In this document: one piece after another, positions 33,302 to 44,415 of the stretch
How positions within the stretch are numbered: position 1 is the stretch's first letter
Layout: each line of letters opens with the position of its first letter
NCBI GenBank assembly: GCA_033032865.1
Contig: JAWHQI010000185.1
Coordinates: 620,001-684,000, forward strand
Direction: 5' to 3'
DNA from: Dactylorhiza incarnata
Taxonomy: Eukaryota > Streptophyta > Magnoliopsida > Asparagales > Orchidaceae
DNA: 64,000 bases
Notes under the pieces: model-generated
Databases searched by the model: none
The model's input: only the letters and a program-made list of their open reading frames with translations
Told to the model about the DNA's origin: nothing
Made by a program: the position numbers and the translations under genes

Positions 33302-34998
33302 TGATGAGTACCAATTATATACACTTTTATGGACTCATCTGGGCCGATTATTTAGTCAAAGCACTACACTATAGACATATTTTCGCTCATATTTGATAGC
33401 CGTCTATTATTCCACGCTAAGTGCCATATTTATGACCGTTGTGGTGTGCAATTGCACACTATTTTGTTGAGGGCAAGCACAATGTGCTCCCCATTCTTTT
33501 TATGCTTTTATACTTGTGCTGGAGGTGTGTTCCCAGCGTTTGGTTGTGTTGTGCAGGTGGGTAGATCGTCCATATTGCCCAGAATTCATCCTGTATGAAT
33601 CACACGGTCGTGCATTTTCTTGATGCACGGTCGGCTGCGATCGTGTGTTATGATCTTCTGGTCAATATGGTGATCTGCCCCGCTCGTGCATTTTCTTCAC
33701 GCACGGTTGGCCTCAACCGTGCGCGAATAAAACGCACGACCTCCTATTGGTTGCCGGATTTCGAGTTTTCTGAATTTACCCGTGCGTTTTTACACACGGT
33801 CGGCTTCGACCATGCGTGAGTAAAACGCACGGGCACGCCTGCTTCATCTTCCTGGCCGTCATGCTCGTTAAATATTGCATGGTTCAAACACGGTCGTGCG
33901 TTCGACCGTGTGTGACCAATTTTTGACTATTTTTCTATAAAAGCGCAGATTTCCGCCCTAATCAGGGCCAGCGCCGTTTTCCCACTCCAGTGTGCCAGTT
34001 TTGCAGCTCCATCACCGCCCACCTTCAGGAGGTGCTCCGGGCTTATTCTTCACGCCAATCTTGAGCCGGAGTATCCTCTAGGCCTCATCCATTGTTTGTG
34101 CACCTCCAAAGCTCCATTTCAAGATACAACTTGCTGCATCCTTGGAGTTCTCCGGCGAGATCGTGGCCAAAGGCGATTTACGAAGAAGACGGGTCAACTA
34201 GAAGGAAGTTACAGTTCCTCTCCGTACCCGGACGTCAGTCATGGACTGAGCTCAGACAAGGCATGACAACCCTTGATTCTGACCGTGAATCCCGACAAGA
34301 CTTCGTGCCTTGGTTGTAATCTCACCCCCTCTATTTTGTAGTATTTTATATCTTAATTATGTGTGTGTATGAACTATGATTGCAAAATCCTTATATTGCA
34401 TTTTAGTACATTTCATGTCTATGTGAAATTATCTTGTGTTTTATGAAAGTGAGGAGCGCCCCATCCATTTTCCATTCCGCCGTCGTGTTCGTGTGCCGCA
34501 CTAGCAATTGCTAGTGGCGTGCTTGTCGACGAGGTTCTTGCGACCCTCATTCCACCTGCCTACTCGCCCATCCGCCTAGTGAAGCGGTGCATAGCGGCCC
34601 GTGTAATCCCTTCGCCTAACGAAGCAGCGCGCTCAAGGCCTACACAGTTCGATTCCGCTTTCCTACTCGTCCATCCGCCCTTGCGAAGCAGCGCGCTCAA
34701 GGCCTGCCTAGTCTCCATCCCGCCAAGCGAAGCATTGCATAGTGGCATTGCATAGGAGTAGTTATAGTATTTTATTTTATTTCCACAAACCAAATCACCC
34801 CCTTTCGCACCCATCCGACCTAAAGGACTTCAATCTCAAGTCCGTCCTCAATAGTTAACTCCACCTTACTGTGTTCCTTCGAGATTCGATACTCGGGGAT
34901 TTGCTCCTCGTTTTATATTACTTGAACGATCGGTACACTGTCATTTCATGTCGCAGTCTAGCTACCTCCTATAGCGGTGCGCTAAGATTTGCGCATCA
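33302..34998 (+). mobile_element. 3' LTR of A1
   Basis: An uninterrupted 1,697-bp LTR, the best reference for the family. It begins TGATGAGTACC and ends TTTGCGCATCA, followed by the TSD CATCT. CG-rich inverted words such as CGCACGGTTG/CAACCGTGCG lie at 33600-33910. A TATA-like CTATAAAAG lies at about 33931. Confidence 0.94.
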
Positions 34999-36238
34999 CA
35001 TCTTCAACAAATATATTATAGGGGCTGTTTTGAAGCATGCTCGTCTCATCAAAAATAACATTTTAAGTTTCTTCTACAACCAGGGTTTTCTTATTGAAAA
35101 TCCTATATGCCTTACTATGGCTACTATAGCCTACAAAAATACCTTCAAAATATTTTTCACTAAATTTAGTTTTGTAATACTTCCCATTATTAAGTACGAA
35201 ACATTTACTTCTAAAGATCCTAAAATAAGATAGAGTTGGTTTCCTGCCTTTCAGAAGTTCATAAGGGTCTTATGATGATTTTTGTTGATTAGTGCTCTGT
35301 TTTGCACATGGCAAGCAGTGTTGATACCTTCAGCCCAAAATATTCTGGAAGTGAAGAGTCACTCAACATCGTCCTGCAAGCCTCGGTTTTCTATTCTTTC
35401 TCTCGGCGACTCCATTTTGTTGTGGAGTACGAGGAGATGAAAACTCGTGAAAGATACCTAAGATTTCACAGAACTCTATCATGGCTCTAGATTTAAATTA
35501 TGTTCCGTGGTCACTTTTGATTTTGACTACAGAGTAGTTTAATTCATTCTGTATTTGTCTGACAAAATTAGTGAAAGAATCAAACGTATCTGACTTGTGT
35601 TTTAGAAAGAATGCCCAAGCAAAATGTGAGTTGCCATCAACAATAACCAAAGTATAAGCTTTACCTCCTAAACTTCCGATTGGCATAGGACCAAATAGAT
35701 CCATATGGAGCAGATATAAACATCTGGTAGAATCTTTGCCAATTATGCTCTTAAAGTTAGCTCTTGTCTGCTTGCCCATTTGGCATGCATGACAAGGTCT
35801 CTCTTTAATGCACTTAACATCAGGCGCATCATGAACTAAATTGTGAGAAAATAACATATTTATAGTTTTGAAATTTATATGTGCTAGTCACTTGTGCCAC
35901 TGGTCACAAAGAGACGCACTACCTTCTGCTAAAAAGCACACTGGTGTAGAAGAGTCTAGACATAGAAAACTTAAACATAAAATATTTCTACTCTAAGTGC
36001 CTGTTAAAATAGTTTCTGACGTATCAGATGACTTTATCAAGCACTGGTCCTTGTAGAATTCTACCATATAGCCTTTGTCACATAGTTGACTTATCCTAAT
36101 GAGATTATGTTGTAATCCCTTAACATAAGCCACGACTGTGAAGGAGACTATACCATTAGTAATCATACCGCAGCCTTTAGTAATTCCTCGATCAGATCCG
36201 CCAAAGATAACTTTTGGAACATCTTTCACTGGGGTATA
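34999..36238 (-). pseudogene. S1 pre-integrase and integrase (copia)
   Basis: The minus strand from the E1 junction (36238) shows the pre-integrase region (VAYVKGLQHNLIRISQLCDKGY). After a decayed stretch comes the zinc-binding and core integrase (35857-35300). Visible are CHACQMGKQTRANF, HMDLFGPM, the second Asp in KSDHGT and the Glu in [11 protein letters not shown], so the D,D,E triad is recognisable. A stop follows SDHGT (35498) and several more lie in the C-terminal part (35300-35000). A1 cuts the frame at 34999. Gag and protease are to the right, beyond the window. Confidence 0.9.
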
Positions 36239-36410
36239 TGTTGAAACCGATTTCTCGGTCTCTTATGAAGCTCGGGCCCCCAACAAGTTGAGCGGCAGCT
36301 AACCCTTACTAGTCCCTCGGAAGGAGCAGACTGGGGACTCGGAAACAGACTAAGACCTTAGTCACAGCGAGGAGGTCCCACCAAAAACCCGGAAGATCAT
36401 TGAGCGCTTC
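36239..36410 (-). mobile_element. E1 3' LTR, outer fragment
   Basis: Matches the first 170 or so bases of the E2 LTR (60675-60848). It ends in GAGCGCTTC, where GCTTC (36406-36410) is the target duplication made by C2. Confidence 0.92.
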
Positions 36411-38065
36411 TGAAATTCATTTGATACCAATTGAAAGGGGAGTTTAGTTCTTAAGTTAAAAACTCTTTTTAAGTTATTTCAAAATAATGATATATATGAA
36501 TATGTGTAGTTCTGAGTGAGTAATAAAAGCAAACACGAAGAAGGCAAAGCACAAGCACAGCAATAAGAACAAAATGCAAAGCAAACCAGAAGACACAAGA
36601 AATATAGTAGTTCCCCAATCAACCTGGGTACATCTACACTTCTACTCACTGGTAGGAATCAACTAGGATTTTTGATCAGGTGTCCTAGCACCAATGAGCT
36701 TTTGATAAGGTGCCCAAAAACCAAACAGGATTTTTTGATCAGGTGTCTTGCCACCAATGGGTAAACTTTTGAAGGGAGTTTTAACCCTGTACAAGATGGG
36801 GTAAGAAGGAGAAAAGATATATTGTTCTTCTCTTTTGCTGAGAAGACTCCTGATGATCCTGATGGGTTGTTGAGATTGGATCTTTGATGATGTTGAAGAG
36901 CTCCCCCTGTCTGATATGAATTGATGACAGCTTGTGGATGCTTCTTCTCTTGATTGTAATAACTCCTTTTCTTTATGCAGTTTGATCCTGAGCAAATGAT
37001 ATTGTTTGGTGTCTCAGGATGAAGATGATCTGCAAAAAATGAGTTAGCAAAAAGAAGATAAATAATATGTTAGATCTGCTTCTTCTTTTTGCTCCTCTGT
37101 TTTTCTCTTCCTGGTTCTTCCTGTTCTCTTGTCTTGTTCTATCGTCTTGTTCTGTCTTATTGTTCTATCTTTGCTCTTATCTTTGTATATATTCTGGAGA
37201 AAACTTCTGGGCTGATTTGAATTCTTGCCCGACAAGGAAGGATATAATATCTCTTTAATTTCCTAGATTCCTCGAGCAGACAAATTGCCGTCTTTAGCTT
37301 TTTTGCAACGTCTATATTATTTAATGCTGCAACGACTATAATGTTAATTTATAAAGGCAGCAATAGATAGCAATATATAAATTGAAATGATAAAATATTG
37401 CTTTAATAAATCTGACAACATATTTTAGTCGAGCTGAGAAAGGAGAATTTATATAGCTGATAATATTTTGTCGAGCTCAGCTTCAAGTTCGTCGACCTGA
37501 ACATTTGATTTGTCGTTTTGAGCTTATGTTGAAGATTTGTCAAACACAGATTTGAGTTCGTCGAACAGAAGGATTCGTCAACCGCTGAGACGGGCTGGAT
37601 CGTCGACCGCTGAGATATTAAGCTGTTCATCGAACGCAGACTTGAGTTCGTCGAACGCATCTTTTTGTCGACCGCTGAGATGGGCTGGATCGTTGACCGC
37701 TGAGATGATATGTTTGTCGACCGCTGAATCAGGGTCTGTTCATCGACCGCTGAGATAATCTGTTCGTCGACCTCTGAACCGCTAAGACGGGATCGTCGAG
37801 CGCTGAGCCGATTGGATTTCGTCGAGCGCAGAATGAATACCATTCGTCGAGCGCAGAGCGACGTTCGTCGAACGCAGATAGCCGTTCATCGAATGCAGAG
37901 AACATATATAATTTTTATCTTTCTCTTATTTTCCCAGCCTATTAATTATACATATTTTCAGCCTTCTATCTTAATGGGATTTGATCTAAGTTATAAGATG
38001 TGTTATGATAGAAACTTAGACATTAAAGATGGATCCTAACTCAAATCAAAACTAAGGTTCCGACA
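36411..38065 (-). mobile_element. 3' LTR of C2
   Basis: On the minus strand it starts TGTCGGAACC at 38065. A dense cluster of TCGTCGAACGCAGA and TCGACCGCTGAGA words fills 37490-37890. Confidence 0.92.
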
Positions 38066-38999
38066 ATCTCCCTCTATTTGATTTGGGATCCTAATCCAAA
38101 TTAAGACTAGGTTCTAACAATCTCCCCCAATTTGGTTTAGGATACCTAAGCATAAAAAAGTATTGAATAACTTAAGGCTTAAGGGTCAGATTATTTCTGA
38201 GAATAATATAAAGTTTGTTTAAAATTTATTTGTTCTTTTTGAAAACATTTAATCATGAATTATATTGTTTTCTTCTTCCTTTAAATTCTAAATTTCTTCT
38301 TTTAAAACCAAACAATTTCTGATTTCCTAGATTTTGATTTAAATGAGAATTTAATGATATGAATTGCTACAGTTGTTAATGAATTTTTAAAATCAGAAAA
38401 TCATTGTCTGATACCTTCCTTCTATAGAATCCCCTTAATCAGAAGAGACTCACACTTAGTGCTCTGATCATTTCTGATCTATGCAATCTGAGTAAAATGC
38501 TCAACATGATTTTGGAGAAAATCTGTAAGAATGTGAAGTTATCTGACTTTGTTTTTAAGATAGAAAAATTTAAATGAATCTTATAGTTGCTGTTTAATTA
38601 TAAAAGTTTTAAAATAGATAAAAGAAAATGCCTTATAATTTGATATATTGGCCTTTTTATCTCATTAAAATATAAATTTGAAAACTTATTTTAATTTTGC
38701 TGAACATAAAATATTCCTTTTTCTTTAGCCTTAATTGACTTATTTTTCAAAGAAATATTTTGTTCTTCTGATATTTTCAAATTTTCTTTAAGTTTATCAT
38801 AAGTTAAATTGTTTATTGTTAACTCTTTTCTGATTTTATTTTCAGATTTTATTAAACCTATACCTGGAATTTTAGAATCTGATTTGATTTGTCCTGAAGT
38901 AAAGTTAGGAGTTGAAGTTACCTTAGTTACCTTTTCTGATTCAGATTTAGATTCTGCATCTGATTAGTGGTTTGAGCCATATATGGCCAACATGCAGAA
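38066..38999 (-). other. C2 internal AT-rich remnant with duplicated LTR/polypurine junction
   Basis: Polypurine-type sequence abuts the LTR at 38066 (minus GGGAGAT). A second, very similar junction (GGGGGAGATTGTTAGAACC on the minus strand) lies at about 38105-38125. The rest is AT-rich and broken by stops. Short segments (minus strand about 38880-38690) look like the tail of a coiled-coil copia gag. Confidence 0.55.
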
Positions 39000-39401
39000 T
39001 CATCTGGCCTTTTGTTCTTCTTCTTCTTCTTCTTCTTCTTCTTCTTCACTTAGACTAGATGATGGTTCTGCATCAAAAATACAGTTAGTGGAAGAAGTGG
39101 AAGAATATTCATTTACCATCCTTGAGAGGGAGTTCAAGATGCCCCTTGCTGAAGTGCAGCCATTAACTCTTTGAAGAATGTCATTTGACATTGATTGAGC
39201 TAATATTTTCATAGCCTTTGCATCAGCACTTTTCAGCTTCTCTTGATCATCTGTTGAAGAAATTGAAGATGGAGGTCCTGGGAAAATAGATTTGTAAATA
39301 TCTTCATCTATTGCATTCATATATAATCTGATTCTAGCTTGCCATAAAGAAAATCTATCCAAATTACAGATTGGTGGATTTGAAAATTCTACTTGTGCCA
39401 T
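39000..39401 (-). pseudogene. C2 truncated gag
   Basis: An ATG at 39401 opens 133 codons beginning MAQVEFSNPPICNLDRF. FSLWQARIRLYMNAID is a copia (SIRE-like) gag N-terminus. The frame ends shortly after a poly-glutamate run encoded by a TTC/GAA microsatellite (39018-39046). There is no zinc knuckle and no pol, so if made the protein would be a gag fragment. It is the only ORF of C2. Confidence 0.8.
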
Positions 39402-39484
39402 TAGATTTTTAGAAAAACCTTTAAAAAAAAATTAAAAACTAATTGATCTTTATGATTCAGGTGTTAGCCTGTATATAAAATCAA

Positions 39485-39500
39485 CTACCCTCTGATACCA
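39485..39500 (-). other. Primer binding site of C2 (initiator tRNA-Met)
   Basis: Minus-strand TGGTATCAGAGGGTAG, two bases after the LTR end. A second TGGTATCAAAGC-like word inside the LTR end (about 39541-39556) is not at the boundary and is probably an older duplicate. Confidence 0.8.
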
Positions 39501-39502
39501 AT

Positions 39503-41173
39503 TGAAAGTCAATTGATATCCTCGGAATGTGATTAATATAATCAACCTGCTTTGATACCAATTGAAAGGGGAGTTTAGTTCTTAAGTTAAAAACTCTTTT
39601 TAAGTTATTTCAAAATAATGATATATATGAATATGTGTAGTGCTGAGTGAGTAATAAAAGCAAACACAAAAAAGGCAAAGCACAAGCACAGCAATAAGAA
39701 TAAAATGCAAAGCAAACCAGAAGACACAAGAAATATAGTAGTTCCTCAATCAACCTGGGTACATCTACTCTTCTACCCACTGGTAGGAATCCACTAGGAT
39801 TTTTGATCAGGTGTCCTAGCACCAATGAGCTTTTGATAAGGTGCCCAAAAACCAAATAGGATTTTTTGATCAGGTGTCTTGCCACCAATGGGTAAACTTT
39901 TGAAGTGAGTTTTAACCCTGTACAAGGTGGGGTAAGAAGGAGAAAAGATATATTGTTCTTCTCTTTTGCTGAGAAGATTCTTGATGATCCTGATGGGTTG
40001 TTGAGATTGAATCTTTGATGATGTTGTAGAGCTCCCCCTGTCTGATATGAATTGATGACAGCTTGTGGAGGCTTCTTCTCTTGATTGTAATAAATCCTTT
40101 TCTTTATGCAGTTTGATCATGAGCAAATGATATTGTTTGGTGTCTCAGGATGAAGATGATCTGCAAAAAAGGAGTTAGCAAAAAGAAAATAAATAATATG
40201 TTAGATCTGCTTCTTCTTTTTGCTCCTCTTTTTTTCTCTTCCTGGTTCTTCATGTTCTCTTGTCTTGTTCTATCTTCTTGTTCTTTCTTATTGTTCTATC
40301 TTTTCTCTTCTCTTTGTATATATTCTGGAGAAAACTTCTGGGCTGATTTGAATTCTTTCCCGACAAGGAAGGATATAATATCTCTTTAATTTCCTAGATT
40401 CCTCGAGCAGACAAATTGTCGTCTTTAGCTTATCTACAACTGCTATATTATTTAATGCTGCAACAACAATAATGTTAATTTATAAAGGCAGTAATATATA
40501 GCAATATATAAATAGAAATGATAAAATATTGCTTTAATAAATCTGACAACATATTTTAGTCGAGCTGATAATATTTCGTCGAGCTCAGCTTCAAGTTCGT
40601 CGACCTGAACATTTGATTCATCGTTCTGAGCTTCTGTTGAAGATTCGTCGAACGCAGACTTGAGTTCGTTGAACGGAAGGATTCGTCGACTGCTGAGATG
40701 GGCTGGATCGTCGACCGCTGAGATATTGAGCTGTTCGTCGAACGCAGACTTGAGTTCGTCAAACGCATCTTTTCGTCGACTGTTGAGACGGGCTGGATCG
40801 TCGACCGCTGAGATGATCTGTTCATCGACCGCTGAACTGGGGTCTGTTCGTCGACCGCTGAGACAATCTGTTCGTCGACCTTTGAATCGCTGAGACGGGA
40901 TCGTCGAGCGCTGAGCCGGTTGGATTTCATCGAGTGCAGAATGAATACCATTCGTCGAGCACAGAGCGCCATTTGTTGAACGCAGATAGCCGTTCGTCGA
41001 ACGCAGAGAACATATATAATTTTTATCTTTCTCTTATTTTCTCATCCTATTAATTATATATATTTTCAGCCTTCTATCTTAATGGGATTTGATCTATGTT
41101 ATAAGATGTGTTATGATAGAAACTTAGGCATTAAAGATGGATCCTAACTCAAATCAAAACTAAGGTTCCAATA
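39503..41173 (-). mobile_element. 5' LTR of C2
   Basis: A 1,671-bp partner of 36411-38065, with the same repeat cluster at 40575-41010. The inner terminus has drifted from CGACA to CAATA, next to the TSD. Confidence 0.92.
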
Positions 41174-42564
41174 GCTTCCTCTCCCAAGCCAAAGCTGAGA
41201 CTTGGGCACCTTGGAGAGCTAGAGAGCTAAACCAAATTAACCAAGGGAGGAAGAAGCTCAGAGAACTGAGATTGGAATCCTCTCCCAAGGTGCCCTCTAA
41301 GGTCTATTTATAGTTTTTTGTTCGTGGTCTGTTAATAGCGGAATTCCTCCTTTTGGTTTTACTAAACGCACCCCAATTTGGCCTGCTAACAACCAAACTA
41401 CGCTGTTTGAAAAGGATAGCTGCAGACCACCAGGGGCAGAGGTGTAATTTTGCCTCCTTAGCCTATGGAAAAATGGCCTGCGAGAAGGCTACTCGCGAGA
41501 GCCCCCGCGAGTCTCCTCACGAGTGCGGCTCTCAAAACCCCTCTTAGGTGAGCGCTCTGTGAAGGCCCAGCTCACACCTCTTTTGGCGACATCCACCGAG
41601 GCCAAGTCTTGCGCGCCTTCCTGCGAGCTCCCCTTGGCTTTGTGAAGATCTGCTGAACTGGCTGGAGGATTGAGTTTGTCGAGCTGAGAAGCAAGTTCGT
41701 CGAACTGAAATGTGACGCGAGTTCGTCGAACGCAAAACGGATTTCGTCGAACGTAGAGTGAAGCTCGTCGAACATAGAAACTTGGAAAGAATCCGGCTCG
41801 TCTGCTTTCTCGCGAGCAGTCGGCGAGTGCCCGTCTCGCCCGCCTTCCTGCGAGCGACCCTTGAGGCTTTGGCTCGCCTTCTTTGCTACTTATACGCCGA
41901 GCACATAGTTAAATACGTCGAACTCAAACTAGAGTTCGCCGAACTGAAGACAAAATCCGCTGAACTAGCTGGAAGATTGTGTTAGTCGAGCTGAGAAGAA
42001 AATTCGCCGAACTGAAATGTGATGCGAGTTCGTCGAACGCAGAATGGATTTCGTCGAACGTAGATTGAAGCTCATCGAACACAAAAACTTGGATAGAATC
42101 CGGCTTGTCCGCTTTCTCGCGAGCGGTCGGCGAGTGCCCGGCTCGCTTGCCTTCCTGCGAGCGACTCTTGAGGCTCTGACTCACCTTCTTTGCTACTTAT
42201 ACGCCGAACACAGAGTTAAATACATCGAACTCAAACTAGAGTTCGCCGAACTGAAGACAAAATCCGCTAAACTGACTGGAAGATTGTGTTCATCAAGCTG
42301 AGAAGCAAATTCATCGAACTGAAACGTGACGCGAGTTCGTCGAATGCAGAACGGAATTCGTCGAACGTAGATTGAAGCTCGTCGAACATAAAAACTTGGA
42401 AAGAATCTGGCTCGTTCGCTTTCTCGCGAGCGGTCGGCGAGTTCCCGGCTCGCCCGCCTTCCTGCGAGCGACCCTTGAGACTCTAGCTCGCCTTCTTTGT
42501 TACTTCTCTCGCCTGTTAACTCCTCAATCTATGCCCATCTCCTGGCGAATATCGGAGTTGTACA
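41174..42564 (-). mobile_element. E1 3' LTR, inner fragment
   Basis: Continues from the TSD GCTTC to GTTGTACA at 42564. A minus-strand TATA box, CTATAAATAG, lies at about 41301-41312, matching the minus orientation of the element. E2 has the equivalent at about 60966-60976. Most of the extra length relative to E2 is the 308-bp tandem repeat listed next. Confidence 0.9.
41660..42495. repeat. 308-bp tandem repeat in the E1 LTR, about 2.7 copies
   Basis: Units start at about 41698, 42006 and 42313 (GAACTGAAATGTGACGCGAG or a variant). Each holds TTCGTCGAACGCAGAA-like words, a TCGCGAGC cluster and CCTTCCTGCGAGCGAC. E2's LTR has single versions only, so the triplication is private to E1. Confidence 0.9.
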
Positions 42565-42574
42565 CAATCCCCGC
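42565..42574 (-). other. Polypurine tract of E1
   Basis: On the minus strand GCGGGGATTG precedes the LTR start TGTACAACTCC. E2 has GAGCGGGGATTA at the same place (62069-62080). The run is short, so the boundary is inferred mainly from the paired E1/E2 comparison. Confidence 0.65.
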
Positions 42575-42759
42575 ACTTTGCGAGATTACTTTAAGCTCGC
42601 AAAGAATCATCCAACCCCGTATGTTCGTCGGCGACTGCTGAGGTGTTCGGGAATCTTTCTTGTGGGTCCCACCATACATCAATAAATACCGCCCAAGTCG
42701 GAGGGATGCGAGCTATTACTTTCTCTTATTCCACCTCTGTACACTATATTTTTCGGAGA

Positions 42760-43947
42760 ATGCCTCTTTCTGAAGAACTCCGGGCTCGCCTGAGGGCGTC
42801 CAAGGAGGGTGAGCTCTCCACCATGGTCAACGCCGCCTCCTGGATGACTCGCCAGACCCCTCCCCCTACGCTTGCGATAAAAAAGGTGAAGCCAATCCGC
42901 TTAGCTCCAGGGGACGACAAGACCGTAATGCTGGACTCGTTTCCTGACGATCGGCCCGCTGAAAAGGTAACATTTTCACTTATCTATTCCTTTGATATTT
43001 CTAACCCCCACCTGACCGTAGGATCCGCCCAATGCCGATCAGGACGCGGGCAGAGGCCTAACCGAGACCCATCTCGATCCTCTGGTGAGGACTGACTTTG
43101 TCGACGGAGAAACTGCTGGTAAGCGCCTAGCTCCCACAAAACTGGATTAGCTTTCTATCGGATGGCTCTCATTTTTCCTTCTTACAGCCTCTCCTCACGC
43201 GACTCAGGGTCGTCCAAGCTCGCGGCCCCAGAGGCCGGTCCCCCCCCCCCCCCGACACAAACATTATCACCCCTGGATTCAATCTTTTGAGGGGGGAGGG
43301 TTCTGGTGGCTCGCGACCTGCCCCGACGGCTCGCGCCGACGACGCGACGCGGCGCGGTGGTCATGGGAAGTCTGCCTCGCTCCCCTTTGCTACTCTCTTC
43401 CAGGGCTAGCCTACTACTTCTCGCCCACCTGCAGGTAATTATTTTGCCACATTTGTTGAGTCGTTACTCTCCATATTAGTCTCGCTTATGGCTAACGATG
43501 TTTGGGTTCTCTAGCAGGTGATTCTGAGACTCTCCCCTCCGACTCTGACTTTGGGGAGGAAGAGGTATCGCCTCTCCCCTTGCCGGAGCAGATGGATGAC
43601 TTCTTGGGCGACCCGCGGGATCCCGAGGCCATGAAGAAGCGGACCTCCGAATTGTTTTAGAAGCAAGTGCGGATGCTGCAGGATCTTCACCTCCAAGTGA
43701 GGAGGGACCGGGAAGTTCCCGAGGAGCAGCATGCCGCTTTATTGGATGAGTGCTCGCGGCTCCGCGCCGAGCTGCCGGAAGACATTGGCGAGACGGCCAC
43801 CTCCCCGGGACACATGTCACGCGGGTGAATGATTACGCCCGCCAGATCCAACGCGAGGCTCGCTCACTCAACGCGTATCATTACCCTAGGATCCCGTCGA
43901 GATCTGGAGTGCGAGGTCGTGGCCGGTGGAAATGGCTACGCTACTAG
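42760..43947 (+). pseudogene. Antisense intron-containing gene 1 of E1 (coiled-coil, unknown)
   Basis: Opposite to gag-pol. The ATG at 42760 opens MPLSEELRARLRASKEGE, echoed by MPLSEEAEARLWAVRAGG in E2. GT-AG introns fit at 42967-43021, 43119-43187 and 43435-43517. They leave exons 42760-42966, 43022-43118, 43188-43434 and 43518 to about 43947. Exon 1 is 69 intact codons. Exon 3 has a C14 run (43240-43253) that shifts frame, and a later TAG. Exon 4 has an acidic start, then a leucine-heptad segment rich in Glu/Arg (about 43660-43790), interrupted by TAG near 43660. The protein resembles the low-complexity plus coiled-coil layout of plant 'gypsy-type transposon' proteins, but I recognise no defined domain. 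Here it is damaged. Confidence 0.55.
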
Positions 43948-44296
43948 CCTCGCCCACACTCATTCTAAGCTCGGCAAACCCCTCCGTAATATTTGAAAAT
44001 TTGTTTAATTTCGCCGGACCATCTCGCGGACATTTCTCCTTTCATTATTAACTATTCCTCGCCCGCTCCTAGGGCTCTTGTGAACTTACTTGTTGTTGTA
44101 ATATATTTTATTGTGACGCTCGCTCTTTTATTTCAATTTTTCGTCCTTTCCGCATTGAAATTTCGCTTATACTAATCATGTAAACTAGTCTCGCTCGCTA
44201 ATATACCTGATGTTTTATCGCGTTCTCGCGTTATGCGGGGTTTTGCCTAACCGTACCCCCCGCCGCTTCAACTTCTTTCATACGCTTTTCATTCTC

Positions 44297-44304
44297 TATA
44301 AATA
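44297..44304 (+). promoter_or_regulatory. TATA box upstream of antisense gene 2
   Basis: TATAAATA lies 112 bp before the ATG at 44416, in an otherwise gene-free stretch (43948-44296) followed by a pyrimidine-rich leader. Spacing and strand fit an independent pol II promoter for the antisense gene. This is inferred from sequence only. Confidence 0.55.
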
Positions 44305-44415
44305 GGTTCCAGCGCTGATCTCACCTACCGCATTCAACTCTAGCTCTTCTTTTTCCTCTGCTTGCGAGATCTCGCGCTCTCTTCTTTGCGCTTTCTTCTT
44401 TTGCAGATTTAAAAA

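Larger units (their letters stand above)
12287..34998 (+). mobile_element. Athila-like non-autonomous gypsy element A1 (split by G1)
   Basis: The 5' LTR is in two parts (12287-12682 and 28873-30172, total 1,696 bp). The 3' LTR is 33302-34998 (1,697 bp). Both begin TGATGAGT and end GCGCATCA. The element is bounded by a perfect TSD, CATCT, at 12282-12286 and 34999-35003. A PBS matching that of Athila elements follows the 5' LTR, and an AAGTCTGGGGG polypurine tract precedes the 3' LTR. The internal region has a single ORF and no RT, RNase H or integrase, so A1 must have been mobilised in trans. Its 3' half is closely similar to that of A2. Confidence 0.93.
6388..36238 (-). mobile_element. SIRE-like Ty1/copia element S1 (3' part, split by A1)
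   Basis: S1 runs on the minus strand. Reading leftward from 36238 it shows pre-integrase and integrase, the A1 insertion, RT-RNase H, an env-like ORF region, a polypurine tract and the 3' LTR. Gag, PBS and the 5' LTR lie beyond E1, which cuts S1 at 36239. An additional ORF after RNase H is characteristic of the SIRE/Maximus lineage. Removing A1 (12287-34998) and one copy of the TSD CATCT joins the coding strand in frame between integrase and RT. All genes carry stops or frameshifts. The base before the 3' LTR (GCAAT, 6383-6387) is the candidate TSD, but its partner is outside the window. Confidence 0.85.
36411..41173 (-). mobile_element. Non-autonomous SIRE-like copia element C2
   Basis: The LTRs are 36411-38065 and 39503-41173, flanked by a perfect TSD GCTTC (36406-36410, 41174-41178). 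The empty site is visible in E2 at about 60848. The PBS (39485-39500) reads TGGTATCAGAGGGTAG on the minus strand. The 1.4-kb interior holds only a gag fragment and no pol. The left LTR lacks about 37 bp near its outer end that the right LTR has. LTR end words (TGAAAG, GGGGGAGAT) match S1, so C2 is probably a deletion derivative of a SIRE-like family. Confidence 0.93.

Noticed and set aside
39541..39556. TGGTATCAAAGC on the minus strand as the C2 primer site
   Set aside because: It lies inside the LTR as defined by the TSD GCTTC and by TG..(C/T)A ends. TGGTATCAGAG at 39490-39500 is at the true boundary and matches the tRNA better.
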